This document shows, piece by piece, positions 19,416 through 48,700 of a DNA stretch of 64,000 nucleotides. The stretch's first letter is position 1, and the number at the start of each line of letters is the position of its first letter. This stretch comes from Amoebidium appalachense. Its lineage: Eukaryota > Ichthyosporea. Both the position numbers and the translations under genes were made by a program. The DNA is taken from contig CAVNZM010000004.1 of the NCBI GenBank assembly GCA_963693365.1, positions 12,462,001-12,526,000 on the forward strand. Direction: 5' to 3'. A model generated the notes under the pieces. It saw nothing but the letters and a program-made list of their open reading frames with translations. It was not told where the DNA came from and ran no database searches.

Positions 19416-22400
19416 TGCCTATGTGCCCACACTTGTTAGTGACTAAGTGTGCATGTGCGTGCAGAAACTAGTTGATGAGTGAATCAGTGAGAAAGTGAGT
19501 GAGTGAGTGTGGTGTGTGCAAGCTAAATGAGCAGACAGTGTGTGCAAGCTAAATGAGCGGACAATCGCATGTCACTGAGTGCGAATGCGTGAGGTGCGAA
19601 AGTCTTAGTGAGCCTGGACCGTGTCGGAGATTTTCGTTTCATTGCAGCGGGCTTAAGAGAACACAGTGATTGGACAGCATGGTACTGTGAGAGCTGACAT
19701 GATTGCCGGGGGAGGAGAGAAAAAGAAAAAGAGGAACCGAACGAACATAAGCCAACTTTGTCTGTGGGACAGACCTTGTCTACGTTAATATACAAACACA
19801 TTGCGCACACGAGTGGCTGGGTATACATGTGTGTGCAAGTGCTTGGCCACATGTGTGCCCTGGGCATGTGCGCATGTGTAAGCTCAATGCGTGTTTTGCT
19901 ACATGAGTATCTTTGAATAAGGTTGTCAAGTTCGCGGTTGTTGTGGGAACAGCAAAGATGTGGACGGAGAGGGCTGGAGGAGGAGGGGAGGGGGACGGGG
20001 GGAGTAGGTTAGTGGTGGTGGTGGTGGTGGTGTGTGTGTGTGGGGCCGGGGGGGGGAGGGAGGGGGGGGAGAACGGAGGCAGGGTGGGGGAGAAAGGCAG
20101 CTAGGCCAATGCCTCCCCCCCCACTCGCTCCAAGGAATCCCCCCACCCCCTCCCGCCCCTGCCCCGAATCCTGTTTTTTTCTAACTGTACCCTCCTCCAG
20201 GGATTCCCTTTTTCCCGTGTTTTTTTCTTTTTCTTTTAAGGCTCAACCACGTGAAGCGAAGAGGTTGCAGGATGCTAGTTTCAAGAAGGCGAATAAATAA
20301 CCGATGCAGCCAAACACACAAGGTAATAGGTAATCAGCCGACAATTAGCAATCATACACGCAGGCGACTATACGTATGCCCACCTGATGTGGTGGCCCAC
20401 CCAGTCGAACCAGCCAAGGTCTGGCATCTTATCGGGCGTGTATGGCCCCTTAACCACCTGCCTTTTGAGGGCATGCAGAGCATTGCGCGCCTCATAAGGC
20501 AACTGCAGCCGACCACTCTCTGTGTGGACACGTGTGAGGGAACCGTGGACACAAATGATGGTGTCATGGTATGATGTGTGGGGTGTGCTTTTGTGCGCTA
20601 TACATGTATGGATGCCTGAACGTGCTTTGCCTCTTCGTGCACCACTATTTGCAGGCCGATAGTGTGTACTTCGCTAGTCGTTGAGGCGTTTGCATACAAA
20701 AGTAAAAACGCCTGATACAAACTAAAACACCCCCCCCCCCCCCCCCCCGTCCCTCCCGCAGGGGCATCCCCTCTCCCCAGCGGGGGGGGGGGGGGGGGGG
20801 GGGGGGATGAAAGGGTTAAAGGAATCATACCAGAACAAGAGGAACAGCCCCCATCCCTTCCTTTCCACCGAGATGAAAAAAGGGGGGGGCAAACACAAGA
20901 AAAACCAGCATCACGGAAACACGTGCCGGGGGGCGGGGGTGCACATGGCACGAAATTATAACACAAACGAAAACAGAAGCACGGATGGATGCATGCCTCC
21001 CACCCCCCCCCCTCCTCACATCCCTTTCCTTCCTTCCCAACATAGGCCAAAAATAGAATGCTAGCTAGATGGTGCACACACCCTTTTTGATGTACTCATT
21101 CGCCAATCGGAAAACGGTTGCCAGAGGTAGGCCCCAGGTCACACAGCCATCTTTCTCGGCACTCTGAGGCTCTGTCGTGTATCTGCCAGGAATAAAACCG
21201 GTCATTCTTTTGAAGTATTAAAGCTCCTCCCATATCCCATGTCCTCCCCACCCCCCCAACCCCCTCAGCTCCCCCTCCACCCCGTGGGTCCCTTCATTCT
21301 TCTTCCTTTCCGGAATCCCCTCCTCTACCTATTCCCCTGCCACCCTGATGCACCATTGATTATATGAAGGTTGCATTCAAACGAGGCCTCAACCAACAAC
21401 TATACACTTCCTGGCACAAGTATTACACCGTATGGTAATTGGCATGCTAAAGGGCAAACACGCACTTTGACACTGGGCCGGCAGTGCTAGCCTGCTTAAT
21501 GGTAAAGTAGTCCCTGACGTACTCTGGTGCCTCGGTCACGGCCCTTTTCAGCACCAGGCTCCTGCAACACAAAAAGTGTGAGGGGTTATGGAGCTGCCAA
21601 ACACAGCAGGAAAACACACATTGTTCTGAAGTTAAGTGAAACAATAACGGTAAAGTTCTTGCGAGTTAGTGTCTAAACCAGCACCTGTCCAAGTTATATA
21701 TTAAAAAAAGGCACTTCCTATGTTGACGTTATGAATAAGTGACTACAAGTGCAAGACTAAAAAAGGGGGACCAAACGGGCTCGTAGGGAATTGGGTGCAT
21801 TGAAAGACTGTCATGTGCTAAGGCTTAGCACGTTCTGCCTCTATGTTGCAGCGTTGGACGTGTGCATGCTTGGCTGGGCATAGACGCTCTGAATGAAGTG
21901 AGTTTACACAGTTATATATGTACTTCTTAATGGTTTGTGACCCACTGTTTAATGTTAGTACGGTTATGTCTGTCTGCAGACGACGAGTTCCAAATGTTCC
22001 ATAACAACAACCCCTCCCCCCCCCCCCCCTTCCCCACCGCACCCGGCACCCCCCTCCCCCTCCCTCGATCCCTCTCTTGTCCCGTGCCCATCCAGAGAGG
22101 CCACACATACCCTTGCTGCAGGTCGATGTTATCTACAGATGGAAGGGTGCTGAGTGTGTAGCTCGGGGCCCTTGGGTCTAAAAGGGTATCATCCCGTGTT
22201 CTGGTTGTGAACCGCGGTTGCAAGGAGCTCGAAAGTGGAGGTGGTTCCTCCGCCTTTGGGCTTTCATGTCGTTGTGTCTGTCCGTTTGCTGCTGCCGAGG
22301 AGTCAAAGGTGAGGGATGCAAACTAGAGACACAAAAAACCTTTTTATACAGAAACGCGGTTCAGATGACGTCTGCAGAACGGGGCAAAAATTGACTTCAA

Positions 22401-22629
22401 TCTTTATCTATGAGCATGAAGTGCAGACTCGTACTAAACCTTTTGTCGTTACACCTATGTACACACATTCCCGTCTGAATAAAGAACACTTCAAGCTCTT
22501 CATATGCCAGTGTAACCAAAGTGCAATAAAAGGGTGTGTTCGCTGTGTACCTGGAAGAAGTATTGCTGGGTCCACCATTTTCACTGTCCCTTGTTCTTCT
22601 TCTTGGGGATGAAGCTCCAGCTCAGCCAT
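16505..22629 (-). CDS. ACBD3: Golgi resident protein GCP60 / acyl-CoA-binding domain protein 3
   Basis: Eight minus-strand exons join in phase: 22551-22629, 22111-22291, 21466-21561, 21082-21182, 20384-20519, 19070-19229, 17781-18358 and 16505-16754, giving 526 aa. Human ACBD3 is about 528. Residues of about 140-225 form the acyl-CoA-binding domain, with the signature VVKGPYTPDKMPDLGWFDWV and then DQWIALGEMSKEEAM. Residues of about 252-320 are a Glu/Arg/Lys-rich coiled coil, followed by a Pro/Thr/Ser linker. The C-terminal exon is a GOLD domain (WEFAVETYDINFGVSFEY, then KGVYLLKFDNTYSYWRSKTV). In animals this protein is held at the Golgi by giantin and recruits PI4KB through the coiled coil and partners through GOLD. 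The second exon's acceptor is the least certain junction. Residues before the ACBP domain are poorly conserved. The gene is head-to-head with UFL1. Confidence 0.93.
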
Positions 22630-23466
22630 CCTTGCAAAATCGTAGTTAGAAGGAGACACCACTATGACTTCGAGAGTAATTAGTATATAGTATGTATCAT
22701 ACAAAAACTAGGAATGTCGTCGTGTCGAAGTTAGGCTCCAGAGGCCACGGGGAGGACTGCACTGAGCTACTTGTATTCACAGAATATTCATAACAATACT
22801 TAATCGCCTAGAGTGGTCTGACTGACTGCCAAAACGAGTCCTTTTGCTTTGCGTGTACTAATCCTGTCACTTGGCCACTCCGGCTTGCCAATGTTGACGC
22901 TTCTAAAATATTAACGTAGCCTTCTTGCGACTGGTTTCGTTTCGCAGGCGTGTGCCACACAACTCACACTCTGAAGAAGTTGGAGAAGAACCCTGATTTG
23001 ATTGGCTTACCTTGTTGAAGTCATCCAATCAAATAACACGCACCAACTACTATCGCCGCTGTTGATGTATGATGCTGAACCAATCATACTACAATTTTGG
23101 AAGCTGTAGCCTGTTGGTATTAGTGACTACACTTGAGTGACCTTCGCAACTTGACTTGCTTTAGTAGGCACATATATATTTGGGTAGGCTGCATATAGGT
23201 AACTAAGAAGTTCACATTAGAGTTTGTAGAAGCTTACGCTTTGTATTGTTGTCGCTGGAATTATGGAGAAAGTCTTGACCTTTGCTTTAAACAACCAATC
23301 ATATCATAGCCTAAATTTATGGATAATGCCGCTCTGCTGTTGTCTAGGACGGAAGTCTTGACTGTGGAGGGAAGCCTTGGTCTGAAAGTCCACATGTACG
23401 TATATTCAATAAAGGAGATCTGTTCGCAGCCTTGGCCTCAGCCTTGGCCATAATACACTTTACATT
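22630..23466. promoter_or_regulatory. Divergent ACBD3/UFL1 intergenic region with a CCAAT cluster
   Basis: The start codons of two divergent genes lie 837 bp apart. CCAAT boxes occur at 23025-23029, 23080-23084 and 23295-23299, with an inverted copy (ATTGG) at 23001-23005. NF-Y boxes in both orientations are common in bidirectional animal promoters. No TATA box is evident at a useful distance. A bidirectional promoter is an inference. Confidence 0.45.
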
Positions 23467-39956
<16,490 letters not shown>

Positions 39957-40407
39957 CGCTCTCACCCAACCACAGCCAACAGTTTCGTAAAAAAGCGAGG
40001 GACGTATTGAGCAGTGAACCCCAAACACTTCGGCTCAAGGCCTTAAACTTAACTTTTGAAGAGACTGTGGGCTGGGTTGGGTTTGGGCGCATAATTTGAT
40101 TGATTGGAAGATACACACTTGCCTACATCCACCGGTCTCTCAAAACCAACCGAGATGACCACGACTTGTTGGCTTGCAGCCAAGCAAGCGCACTGTTGTA
40201 TGCCCGCTGCGTATGCGCCAGCAAGGCACGACTAGAAAGCATTCCTTGCCGTGCCCGCTGCCTATGTGGCAGTAAGGCAAGACCAGAAAGGCACATGGCT
40301 GGCCATTCCTTGCCGTGCCCGCTGCCTAAGCAGTCGATTGCACTCTTGCACGGACACACTTTTCTCTTGGCAAGAGCCACTTCTGAAGGATTATTGACTC
40401 AATCCCT

Positions 40408-40446
<39 letters not shown>

Positions 40447-40616
40447 ACCACCCCACCACCACCACCACAAAAAAAAAAAAAAAAACAGAAAAAAAAAACC
40501 CACCCCCCCCCCAAATTCACCCCGGTTATCTTCCTCTCTCCTTTGCACCTCGTACTCCCCCCTACCAGGGGTAGAGTTCTCTTGGCACTTTGATCTCCCT
40601 CCTTCCAATCCCAGCC

Positions 40617-40651
<35 letters not shown>

Positions 40652-40696
40652 CCCCCCCCCCCCCCCCTCCTCCTCCCCCAGCAGCACCTCCCCCCC

Positions 40697-40731
<35 letters not shown>

Positions 40732-41324
40732 AGGCTACAGGGATAGTATCAGGGGTCACATGTGAACAGGCAGCCCGTTGTGTGCACGTGCAACGCTGCG
40801 CACATACACATACACGATTACCCAGACGTATAGGCAGACACGAGGCACAAGGAGTCGCCCTTACCATCCCCTTGTCTCGCGTTGCTGCTGTTCGGGCAGC
40901 AGGCCAGGCACCGAATGGCCACCCTTGACCTTCCTTGCCTCGCATGCTGCTGTTAGGGCAGCAGGCCAGGCACGGAATGGCCACCCTTGACCTTCCTTGT
41001 CTCGCGTGCTGCTGTTAGGGCACCAGGCCAGGCACGGAATGGCCACCCTTGACATTCCTTGTCTCGCCGTGCTGCTGTTAGGGGGCACCGGGCCAGGCAC
41101 AAAATGGCCGGTTGGGCAAACGATTGTTCCTTGTGGGTACCGGTGGATGTAGCCAGGTGTACATCTTCCAATCACTCAAATCTATCGCCCAAACCCAACC
41201 CAGCCTCCAGTCTCTTCAAAAGCTAAGTTTAAGGCCTTGGGCCGCAGTGTTTGGGGTTCACTGCTTAATAAGTCCCCCGTTTTTTTAGGAAACTGTTGGC
41301 TGTGCACGTGGTTGGGTGAAAGCG
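39957..41324. mobile_element. Foldback transposon with about 180-bp inverted ends
   Basis: Positions 39957-40137 and 41137-41324 are inverted copies of each other. Shared blocks include GCAGTGAACCCCAAACACT, GGCTGGGTTGGGTTTGGGCG, GATTGGAAGAT and CTACATCCACCGGT. Inside each arm are tandem repeats in opposite orientation: about 61-bp units with GGCCAGGCACGGAATGGCC at 40871-41108, and related units with CATTCCTTGCCGTGCCCGCTG at about 40208-40335. The centre holds C, A and CT simple repeats. There is no transposase. Long inverted ends with subterminal tandem repeats are the plan of foldback (FB/TU) elements. Target duplications could not be fixed. Confidence 0.75.
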
Positions 41325-42403
41325 ATTCTGATTCGGCAGTCTATTGCTTCAAGGTTGACATCCTCTGTATCAATCATGACAAAAACAATGACAATCATGC
41401 ATATAAAGATCGAGTTTGTAGCATCTGCAGTTTGAAATTCTCAAATTGTACTTTTCAGAAGGAAGATCAGACATAGACCCAAATGACTGTTTTCCGGCTG
41501 AGCATTAAAACGGTTCTTTGCAGTAAGTTGTACCAGTGCCAGGTACGTGAAGACCCCCCCCCCCCCCCCCTCCCCCCCCCCCCCCCCCCCCCTCCCCCCC
41601 CCCCCCCCCCCTCCCCCTCCCCGAGCCCGGGTCCGGGACCCCGTGCTTGCCTGCTTTTCCACACAATTTTGGGGCCCGGGGGGGGGGGGGGGGGGGAGGG
41701 GGGAGGGGGGGGAGGGGGGGAGGGGGGGGGGGGGGGGGGGGGGGCGTTCGTGCAACAGTTCGGAATCATTGACTCAGCCATAAATTTGCGTGGTGGGCAG
41801 CCCACGTTGGGGGACTAACTTTGGCGGGGGGGGGGGGGGGGGGGGGGGGGAGGCTAGGGGGGCCGGGGGGGGGGGGGGGGGATACCAATGGCACGCTCAA
41901 CCTAACTTAGCTACTGTGACATGCTGTACGTTATGTGTATATACGAGATCTCCACACTGTCATGACATTGTATCCAGTACTATCTAGACTTGGTTAGTAA
42001 CGTCTTTATCTACACATACATACAAGAGCTTGTGGGGTACCGGTGGAAGTGCAGTTGTTTTGATGCTTGGACAATCAGTGGTACCGGCACCAGACTGAGT
42101 CCTGCTGGCTGTTACGTATACAGTACGTCATCTTGTACAATAAACAGCACATTCCCCCCTTCTGATCATGAAGATCTGAGCTGTATCATACGGTAGTTGG
42201 TTGGATCACCAGTGGAAATTGTCCAATTCAACCCGGCAAGAAAAGCCTTAGGACGAACTTCAATCTAGAGCTAGGTTTTTACCGTTAAGTGTTTCCGGGT
42301 CGACTCAAGCACACACAAACCCCCAAACCCCCACACGCACGTGTGCCCTCGTTTATATATTGCTCACACATGCAACAGTCACAGAACAGAAGCAGGCAGC
42401 AAG

Positions 42404-42437
<34 letters not shown>

Positions 42438-42757
42438 TTCGACATGCGCATTCAATACTAGTAATTTGAAACTTCCCACATTCGAATCCTCTCCAAGGTT
42501 TCCAGGGGGATACTACATTCTATAATTTGAGAACGGCGGAGTACTACTACATGTGCGGTGGTACACTGTGTAGTGTGTATGTGCGTATAATATGTGCAGT
42601 GTGCGTGCGTGTAGGCGTGTGCACGCGGCGCGCGTGCATGCATGTGTGCGCATATACCTGCAGTTGGTATCAATATACATTGTCAATCAGACCGTATACA
42701 TAAACCGTGTTCTTATTTAACACCGAGTCTTATTTCGAGTTCCAGCGCCGGCGGCAG

Positions 42758-42805
<48 letters not shown>

Positions 42806-42899
42806 TCGAATGCGCCATGAAAGTACGAAGTACACATTTACAACGGACAGCCCAATGCACGGTGCAAATCACACAGAAAGGTATAGTAAATAGAGCTTA

Positions 42900-42958
<59 letters not shown>

Positions 42959-43122
42959 AAAAAAAAAAAAAAGAAAAATACATACACAACGATGACACCT
43001 GGTCCATAGGACGAGTGCACTTACTCCTCACAAACACGCAGTAGTACGAAGTACACATTTACAACGGACAGCCCAATGCACGGTGCAAATCACACAGAAA
43101 GGTATAGTAAATAGAGCTTATC

Positions 43123-43153
<31 letters not shown>

Positions 43154-43241
43154 AAAAAAAAAAAAAGAAAAATACATACACAACGATGACACCTGGTCCA
43201 TAGGACGAGTGCACTTACTCCTCACAAACACGCAGTAGTTA

Positions 43242-43272
<31 letters not shown>

Positions 43273-43468
43273 TTCAAAAAAAAACAAACAAAAAAAACAA
43301 AAAAAAAAAAAAACACACCACCCACCCCGGTGCCAGCAGCGGGGAAGATGCTTCGTAGGGAAGGGGTGGTGGGAAAAAGGGAGGAGGAGAGGGAGGGAGG
43401 AGGGAGGGCTGGAACTACATAATACACGAGCGTCATCGATCACGTGTGCACACTTTAACTCGTACTTA
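41325..43468. other. Intergenic region between the foldback element and SMAP
   Basis: C and G tracts face each other at about 41553-41620 and 41679-41744. A short Cys-containing ORF (41990-42196, +) has no recognisable family and I do not call it. G tracts lie at 41824-41850 and about 42763-42804, and a C tract at 42410-42437. The duplicated repeat block follows. Confidence 0.45.
42823..43239 (+). repeat. Identical tandem duplication with different C-tract lengths
   Basis: A unit containing a partial G-headed repeat (TACGAAGTACACATTTACAA), a C tract, an A tract and CAACGATGACACCTGGTCCA occurs twice in a row, at about 42823-43044 and 43045-43239. Outside the homopolymers the copies look identical. 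The C tract is about 48 bases in the first and 22 in the second. Confidence 0.85.
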
Positions 43469-43474
43469 TTTATT
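43469..43474 (-). promoter_or_regulatory. Candidate poly(A) signal of the SMAP gene
   Basis: AATAAA on the minus strand, 82 bases beyond the stop codon at 43556-43558. Confidence 0.55.
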
Positions 43475-43555
43475 GCTCATTCCTCAAGAACCAAAGTACA
43501 CACGAGAGTTATATGCACTGCATTTAAACCCCACAAACCAGATACGACCGTGCAC

Positions 43556-44031
43556 CTACAAGGTCCACTGCAGGTTCTGGGCCGGCTGCTTCTGGGCCAG
43601 CTGGCCGGGCTTTTGCGTCTGTGGCTGTTGCCCCTGGGCAGCCATGGGCATGCCGAACCCAGGCATGCCTGCACCTGCCTGAGGCATGGCACCCATGCCA
43701 GGCATCTGCATGCCAGCCATGCCGGGCATCTGCATACCGGGCATGGCGCCCATGCCTGGCATCATCATCGGCTGTGCCCCCATACCAGGCATGCCCTGCA
43801 TGGGCATGCCCAGTGGTGGCAGGCCGCCCATGGGCATCTGCATGGGCATGCCCAGGGGGGGCAGGCCCATGCCGGACATGCCGGGCATGCCCTGCATACC
43901 CGGCATGGCCATGCCCATGCCCGGCATAGGTGTGGAAGGGCCATAAAGGGAGAGAATGTCGGCCCTGGCTGACTGCTGCGCCTGGGCTGCTGCTTGCGCC
44001 TGCTGCGCTGCAGCCGCCGCCTGGTTGCCGT

Positions 44032-44079
<48 letters not shown>

Positions 44080-45394
44080 TGTTGGTGTGTGTGATTTCGA
44101 GGGGTAGGGTGGGGATGGGTGTGGTGGTGGTGGTGGGGAAGGGGGTTAGAACCTATCTCTCTAGATATAGGCTGTGCATAAAAAAATCACACGTTTCAAA
44201 GCACATCACTCACACAAGCAAACACTCTCTCAAGAATATAATGCATGGGATGGGGTTGCACCAACCTGCATGTTCATGGAGCTGAAGTCGGCGGTGAATG
44301 CGTCAAAGTCGTTTTGCCTGGGGGGTGCCGGGGCTGCAGCAGGTGCGTCAATGCCAAGAAGGTCGTCCCCAGCAGTGGATGCCCCACCACGTGAGCTGGT
44401 TGACCGGCCGCTCTCCCCGGGCAGAGGCACAGTCACACTGGCCTTGGTGGACTGCCGCCCGGCACCTGACCGCCTGAAAAAAAAAAAAGAGAAAAAACAT
44501 TTTATGAGCAGGTTTGTTTGATATCCTGAACACATTAAGGAGAAGGGGTTCAAAACAGACTACGCACCCCGTCAGACTAGCAAAATTTAGCCACAGGCGG
44601 CCAAGATTGCTATGGATGTGACGTTTACCGATTTACTACTATATATGGTAGTAGATCCGTGTGACGTCATTTCAGATTGAAATTTTCCCGGAAGTCTGTA
44701 GTCTGACAGGGTACGTAGTCTATTTTGAACCAATAGTCGTTAATCCCTTCTTCATTCGTTCCCTATCTCCTATCTATTAGCACGATTCTAGTACGATACT
44801 AGCAAACCCCTTAGCAACAGAACGCACCCGCCGGGGCCCTGAATCCTTGGTGCCTCATAGCCGTCGTCTTCGTCTTCGTCCCTTCGGCGATCACGGGTAG
44901 AGCGGGCCGGCCTCGGTGAGGGCTCGTCGTCACTGTAACGGCTGCTTGGCTTGGAACTGCAGCAAAAAAAAATGGCAGCTGTTAACATGTACCTTCCACG
45001 AGAAGACACACAAATTTAAAGCTCGATCAGAATCGATTGACCTAATTTTAATATCCAAGTGTTAGCAATCCTTTTAAGTTTATAGTTTGATCTGAAACCA
45101 AACCGATTTGATGATTGGTCGACTTCAAAATTCCAATCTAATCGTCATCTGGTGAAAAAAATCTTTAATCGGAAACACGTGAAAAAACGCATGTATCATA
45201 ATAAAACTTTTTCTATTTGCGCGTCGCTAACAAACAAATGGTATCACTTGATAGAGAAATAAATAAGCTTTCTAGTAAATATAGGTTTGATGGGTTTCTG
45301 ATCGGTGCGAAGGGTCGAAAATTACGAAAAACAAAGTGTGCCTTCTCGTAGAAGGTACATATTAGGAATAACCACCATCGAGCCTAACAAAACA

Positions 45395-45428
<34 letters not shown>

Positions 45429-45892
45429 GGGGAAAGAAAAAGAAAAAAAAATGACCCCGACGTGATTTGAACACGCAACCTTCTGATCTGGAGTCAGACG
45501 CGCTACCGTTGCGCCACGGAGTCGACATGTCTATTACAGACCACGCAGCATAACAAACATAAATAAATACCACCACATACACTGACCACTATCGAGCACC
45601 CAAAACCGAACAACTACAGCAATCTCACAGCCACACAGTGACACGGACACACATATGGCACACATACTTTTTTTCTTCTTCAAAACTCGTGCCATATATA
45701 TACACCACTAACACTTCACATTTTCACAAACTCTCCCCGTTGCAGGCCAACCATACACCAATATAAGCAAGCTTAATGGGACGGACTGGAGTGCCCAACA
45801 CCACACGGACACCCATTAACAAGGACTATCGATTTTCAGGAAAAGCTTTTGACAAAAAGCGGGTGATCTTCATTTTGTGTGTGTGTGTGGGT

Positions 45893-45958
<66 letters not shown>

Positions 45959-46039
45959 GGTGCGCATAAGTTTGTGTAGGTCACGGTTTCATGGCCTGTG
46001 TGCATGAGTCCAACGTGTGTTTGGTGGTGGGGAATTGTC

Positions 46040-46095
<56 letters not shown>

Positions 46096-47762
46096 ATGTG
46101 TTTGTGCACGTGGAAAGGGGAGGGGAGGGGGGGGGGGGGGGGGACGGTGTAAGACAGCATCCAAGGGTAAGCGTAAAAACTTGGCATCCACGGTGGATAT
46201 TACATTGCACATCTCGAAAAAAAAGGGCACACAATGAATGTACCGCTCGTAGGGAGGGTGGGGGAAGAGGGGGGGGGAGGGGGGGGGAACGAGAGCGAGG
46301 GGGGAGGGGGGGGGGCGGGCTAGGGAGGGGGGGGAAGGGGGGGAGAGAGAGAGAGCCTCCGGGGGAGGGGGGGGGGGGGGGGGGTTCGAATGCGTCAAAA
46401 AGTACGAAGTACACAAGAACAAACGGATAACACGATGCAGAATGCAAGCCATACATAAAGAGTATGCATATTAAGCAGAGCCCATCCTCAGGGGGGGCCC
46501 ACGTCATCCATAGTACCCGAGTTTCGACCTATTCACCTCGTTAACGAAACCCAACTCAGATAATGTTTCACTTGAACAATGGGTAGGTCACCCGTCTTGA
46601 CCAGAGACAAGCAGGGTTGCTTATGCAGGCAAGGGCAGTGGGAAAGGCCGGGGGTTAAAGTTGCAGCAGTAAGCAGAAGCAAGAAAACATAGATAGGAAC
46701 TCAGGAGACGGGGCTTCTAGGAAGCTCCCCCGTCGCTACCTAGGTCGATACTTCCCTGGCTAACATACTACACCAGCTGAAAAGAATTAAGTCCCGAAGG
46801 CCGCAGAATTCGCAATCAGAGGGGAAAATATGAGATTTGACCCACGCCGCAGGGTAGTAACACGCTTTATAGGGCGGAACTTTACCGTCTTCGAACGGAA
46901 AGCTATGCCCCCGGATGTCAGCCGGAAATATGGTATCACCCATTGCTTTGGGCTTGAAAAAAGCCAAATCGATAGTCCGAGTTATGTTACGCCGGCGGGT
47001 AACATGCCGCATGGGTTCCAAGGGAGCTGTCGCCAACAGAGCGGTGTGTGCATGCGTGCGCGTAACGCAATGTGTGAAGTGTGTCTATAGCTATGAGAGG
47101 GGGTATGCAGAAGTGGACAGATGAAGTGTGTGGAGAGAAAAACAGTAGGAAGAAAAGTAGACACCGGTGCGTGCAACCCCGCACAACATACATACATAAA
47201 TAAGCGAAGATTACAGGTAATCAACCAGAACAACAAATGACAAGCAAAACAACAGGCGCCAAGGGGGAGGGGGGGGGGGGGGGGGGGAGGGAGGGAGGGA
47301 GGTGGATGCAGAGAGTGTGCCCCGTCCAATAACATCACCCTACAAAACACACATAAGCACCATTCGAGAACTAGGTGGGGCAAGGACATACCCATAGCGG
47401 TCTCTGTCGTCACGGCCACTCGACCGGCCATAGTCCTTGTCACGACTATCCTTGCTATCCCGGCTAGTCCGGCCATAATCCTTGTCTCGGCTGCCTCGTC
47501 CATACTCTTTGTCCCGACTATCCCGCCCGTAGTCTTTGTCCCGGCTATCTCGGCCAGAATCTTTTTCCCGATAATCCCGTCCAGAATCCCGGCTTAGTCC
47601 ATACTCATCGTGGCTGTCTTTGGTGAACGTGGATCTCCCGCTGTCATTGCTGCTAACGTGTTTGTGTGTGTGTGTATGTGGGTGTGGGTGTGTGTGTGTG
47701 TGTGTGCATCCTGGGCATGGAATACATGCATGTGTGTGTGCATGCAGGATGCACGCATGCAT

Positions 47763-47793
<31 letters not shown>

Positions 47794-47813
47794 CATGCGC
47801 ATGGTGCCAGGGT

Positions 47814-47844
<31 letters not shown>

Positions 47845-48068
47845 GGGGGGAGGGGGAGGAGGTTAGAATGTGCAATAGAGCACGAGAACCTCCCATCTAA
47901 TTAATTAATCACATACACACGACACGCAGGTGCAACCTCTGCGCATCATCACAAGGGGCCACCTTGACTTGTGCCCAACAGCAAGAAGAACAAATCGATC
48001 TACATCCACCCCTTTACCGCCCAAAGCCCATGCCTGCAGCCATTATAAACCAAGAATGCACCCACGTA

Positions 48069-48103
<35 letters not shown>

Positions 48104-48225
48104 ACCACCACCAAAAAGAAATACCTCCTTCCCCCCCCCCCCCCCTCTCCCCCCGGAGCACCACGCACGCACGCACGCACAGCCCCACAGCACACCCAAC
48201 CCCCAACTCCATATATGTCATCCCC

Positions 48226-48271
<46 letters not shown>

Positions 48272-48651
48272 CCCCCCCCCCTCCCCAAAACAACCACCAC
48301 CACCACCGAGGAAAGAAGAAAAAAAAAAGAAAAAAAAAATGAACTGCAACGAAACACCTTCAAGAAAATACAGCCAAATAAGCAATTGCCTTTGCCCCCT
48401 CACAACCGCTACCAAATCCACCCACCCACCATCCACTACCCAACGAATGCACCATCCCATCCAACTACCAACCCATCCACCCACCACCCCATCCTTCACC
48501 CACCATTCCACCACCCCACACTTTGACCCACCATCCCCTCCACTTTCACCCACCACCCCACACTTTCACCCACCACCCCACACACTTTCACCCAGCACCC
48601 CACACATTCACCGACCACCCCACACACTCACCCACCACCCCACACACTTTC

Positions 48652-48700
<49 letters not shown>

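Noticed and set aside
40871-41108. Regularly spaced repeats resembling a CRISPR array
   Set aside because: The units are head-to-tail without unique spacers, they lie in a eukaryotic foldback element, and there are no cas genes.
41990-42196. 68-aa Cys-containing ORF between UFL1 and SMAP
   Set aside because: Too short, no recognisable pattern, and no convincing splice sites around it.
43550-43972. Plus-strand His/Leu/Gly-rich ORF
   Set aside because: It is the shadow of the Met/Pro/Gly-rich last exon of SMAP on the other strand. That exon carries the family motifs DILSLYG and QNLQWTL.
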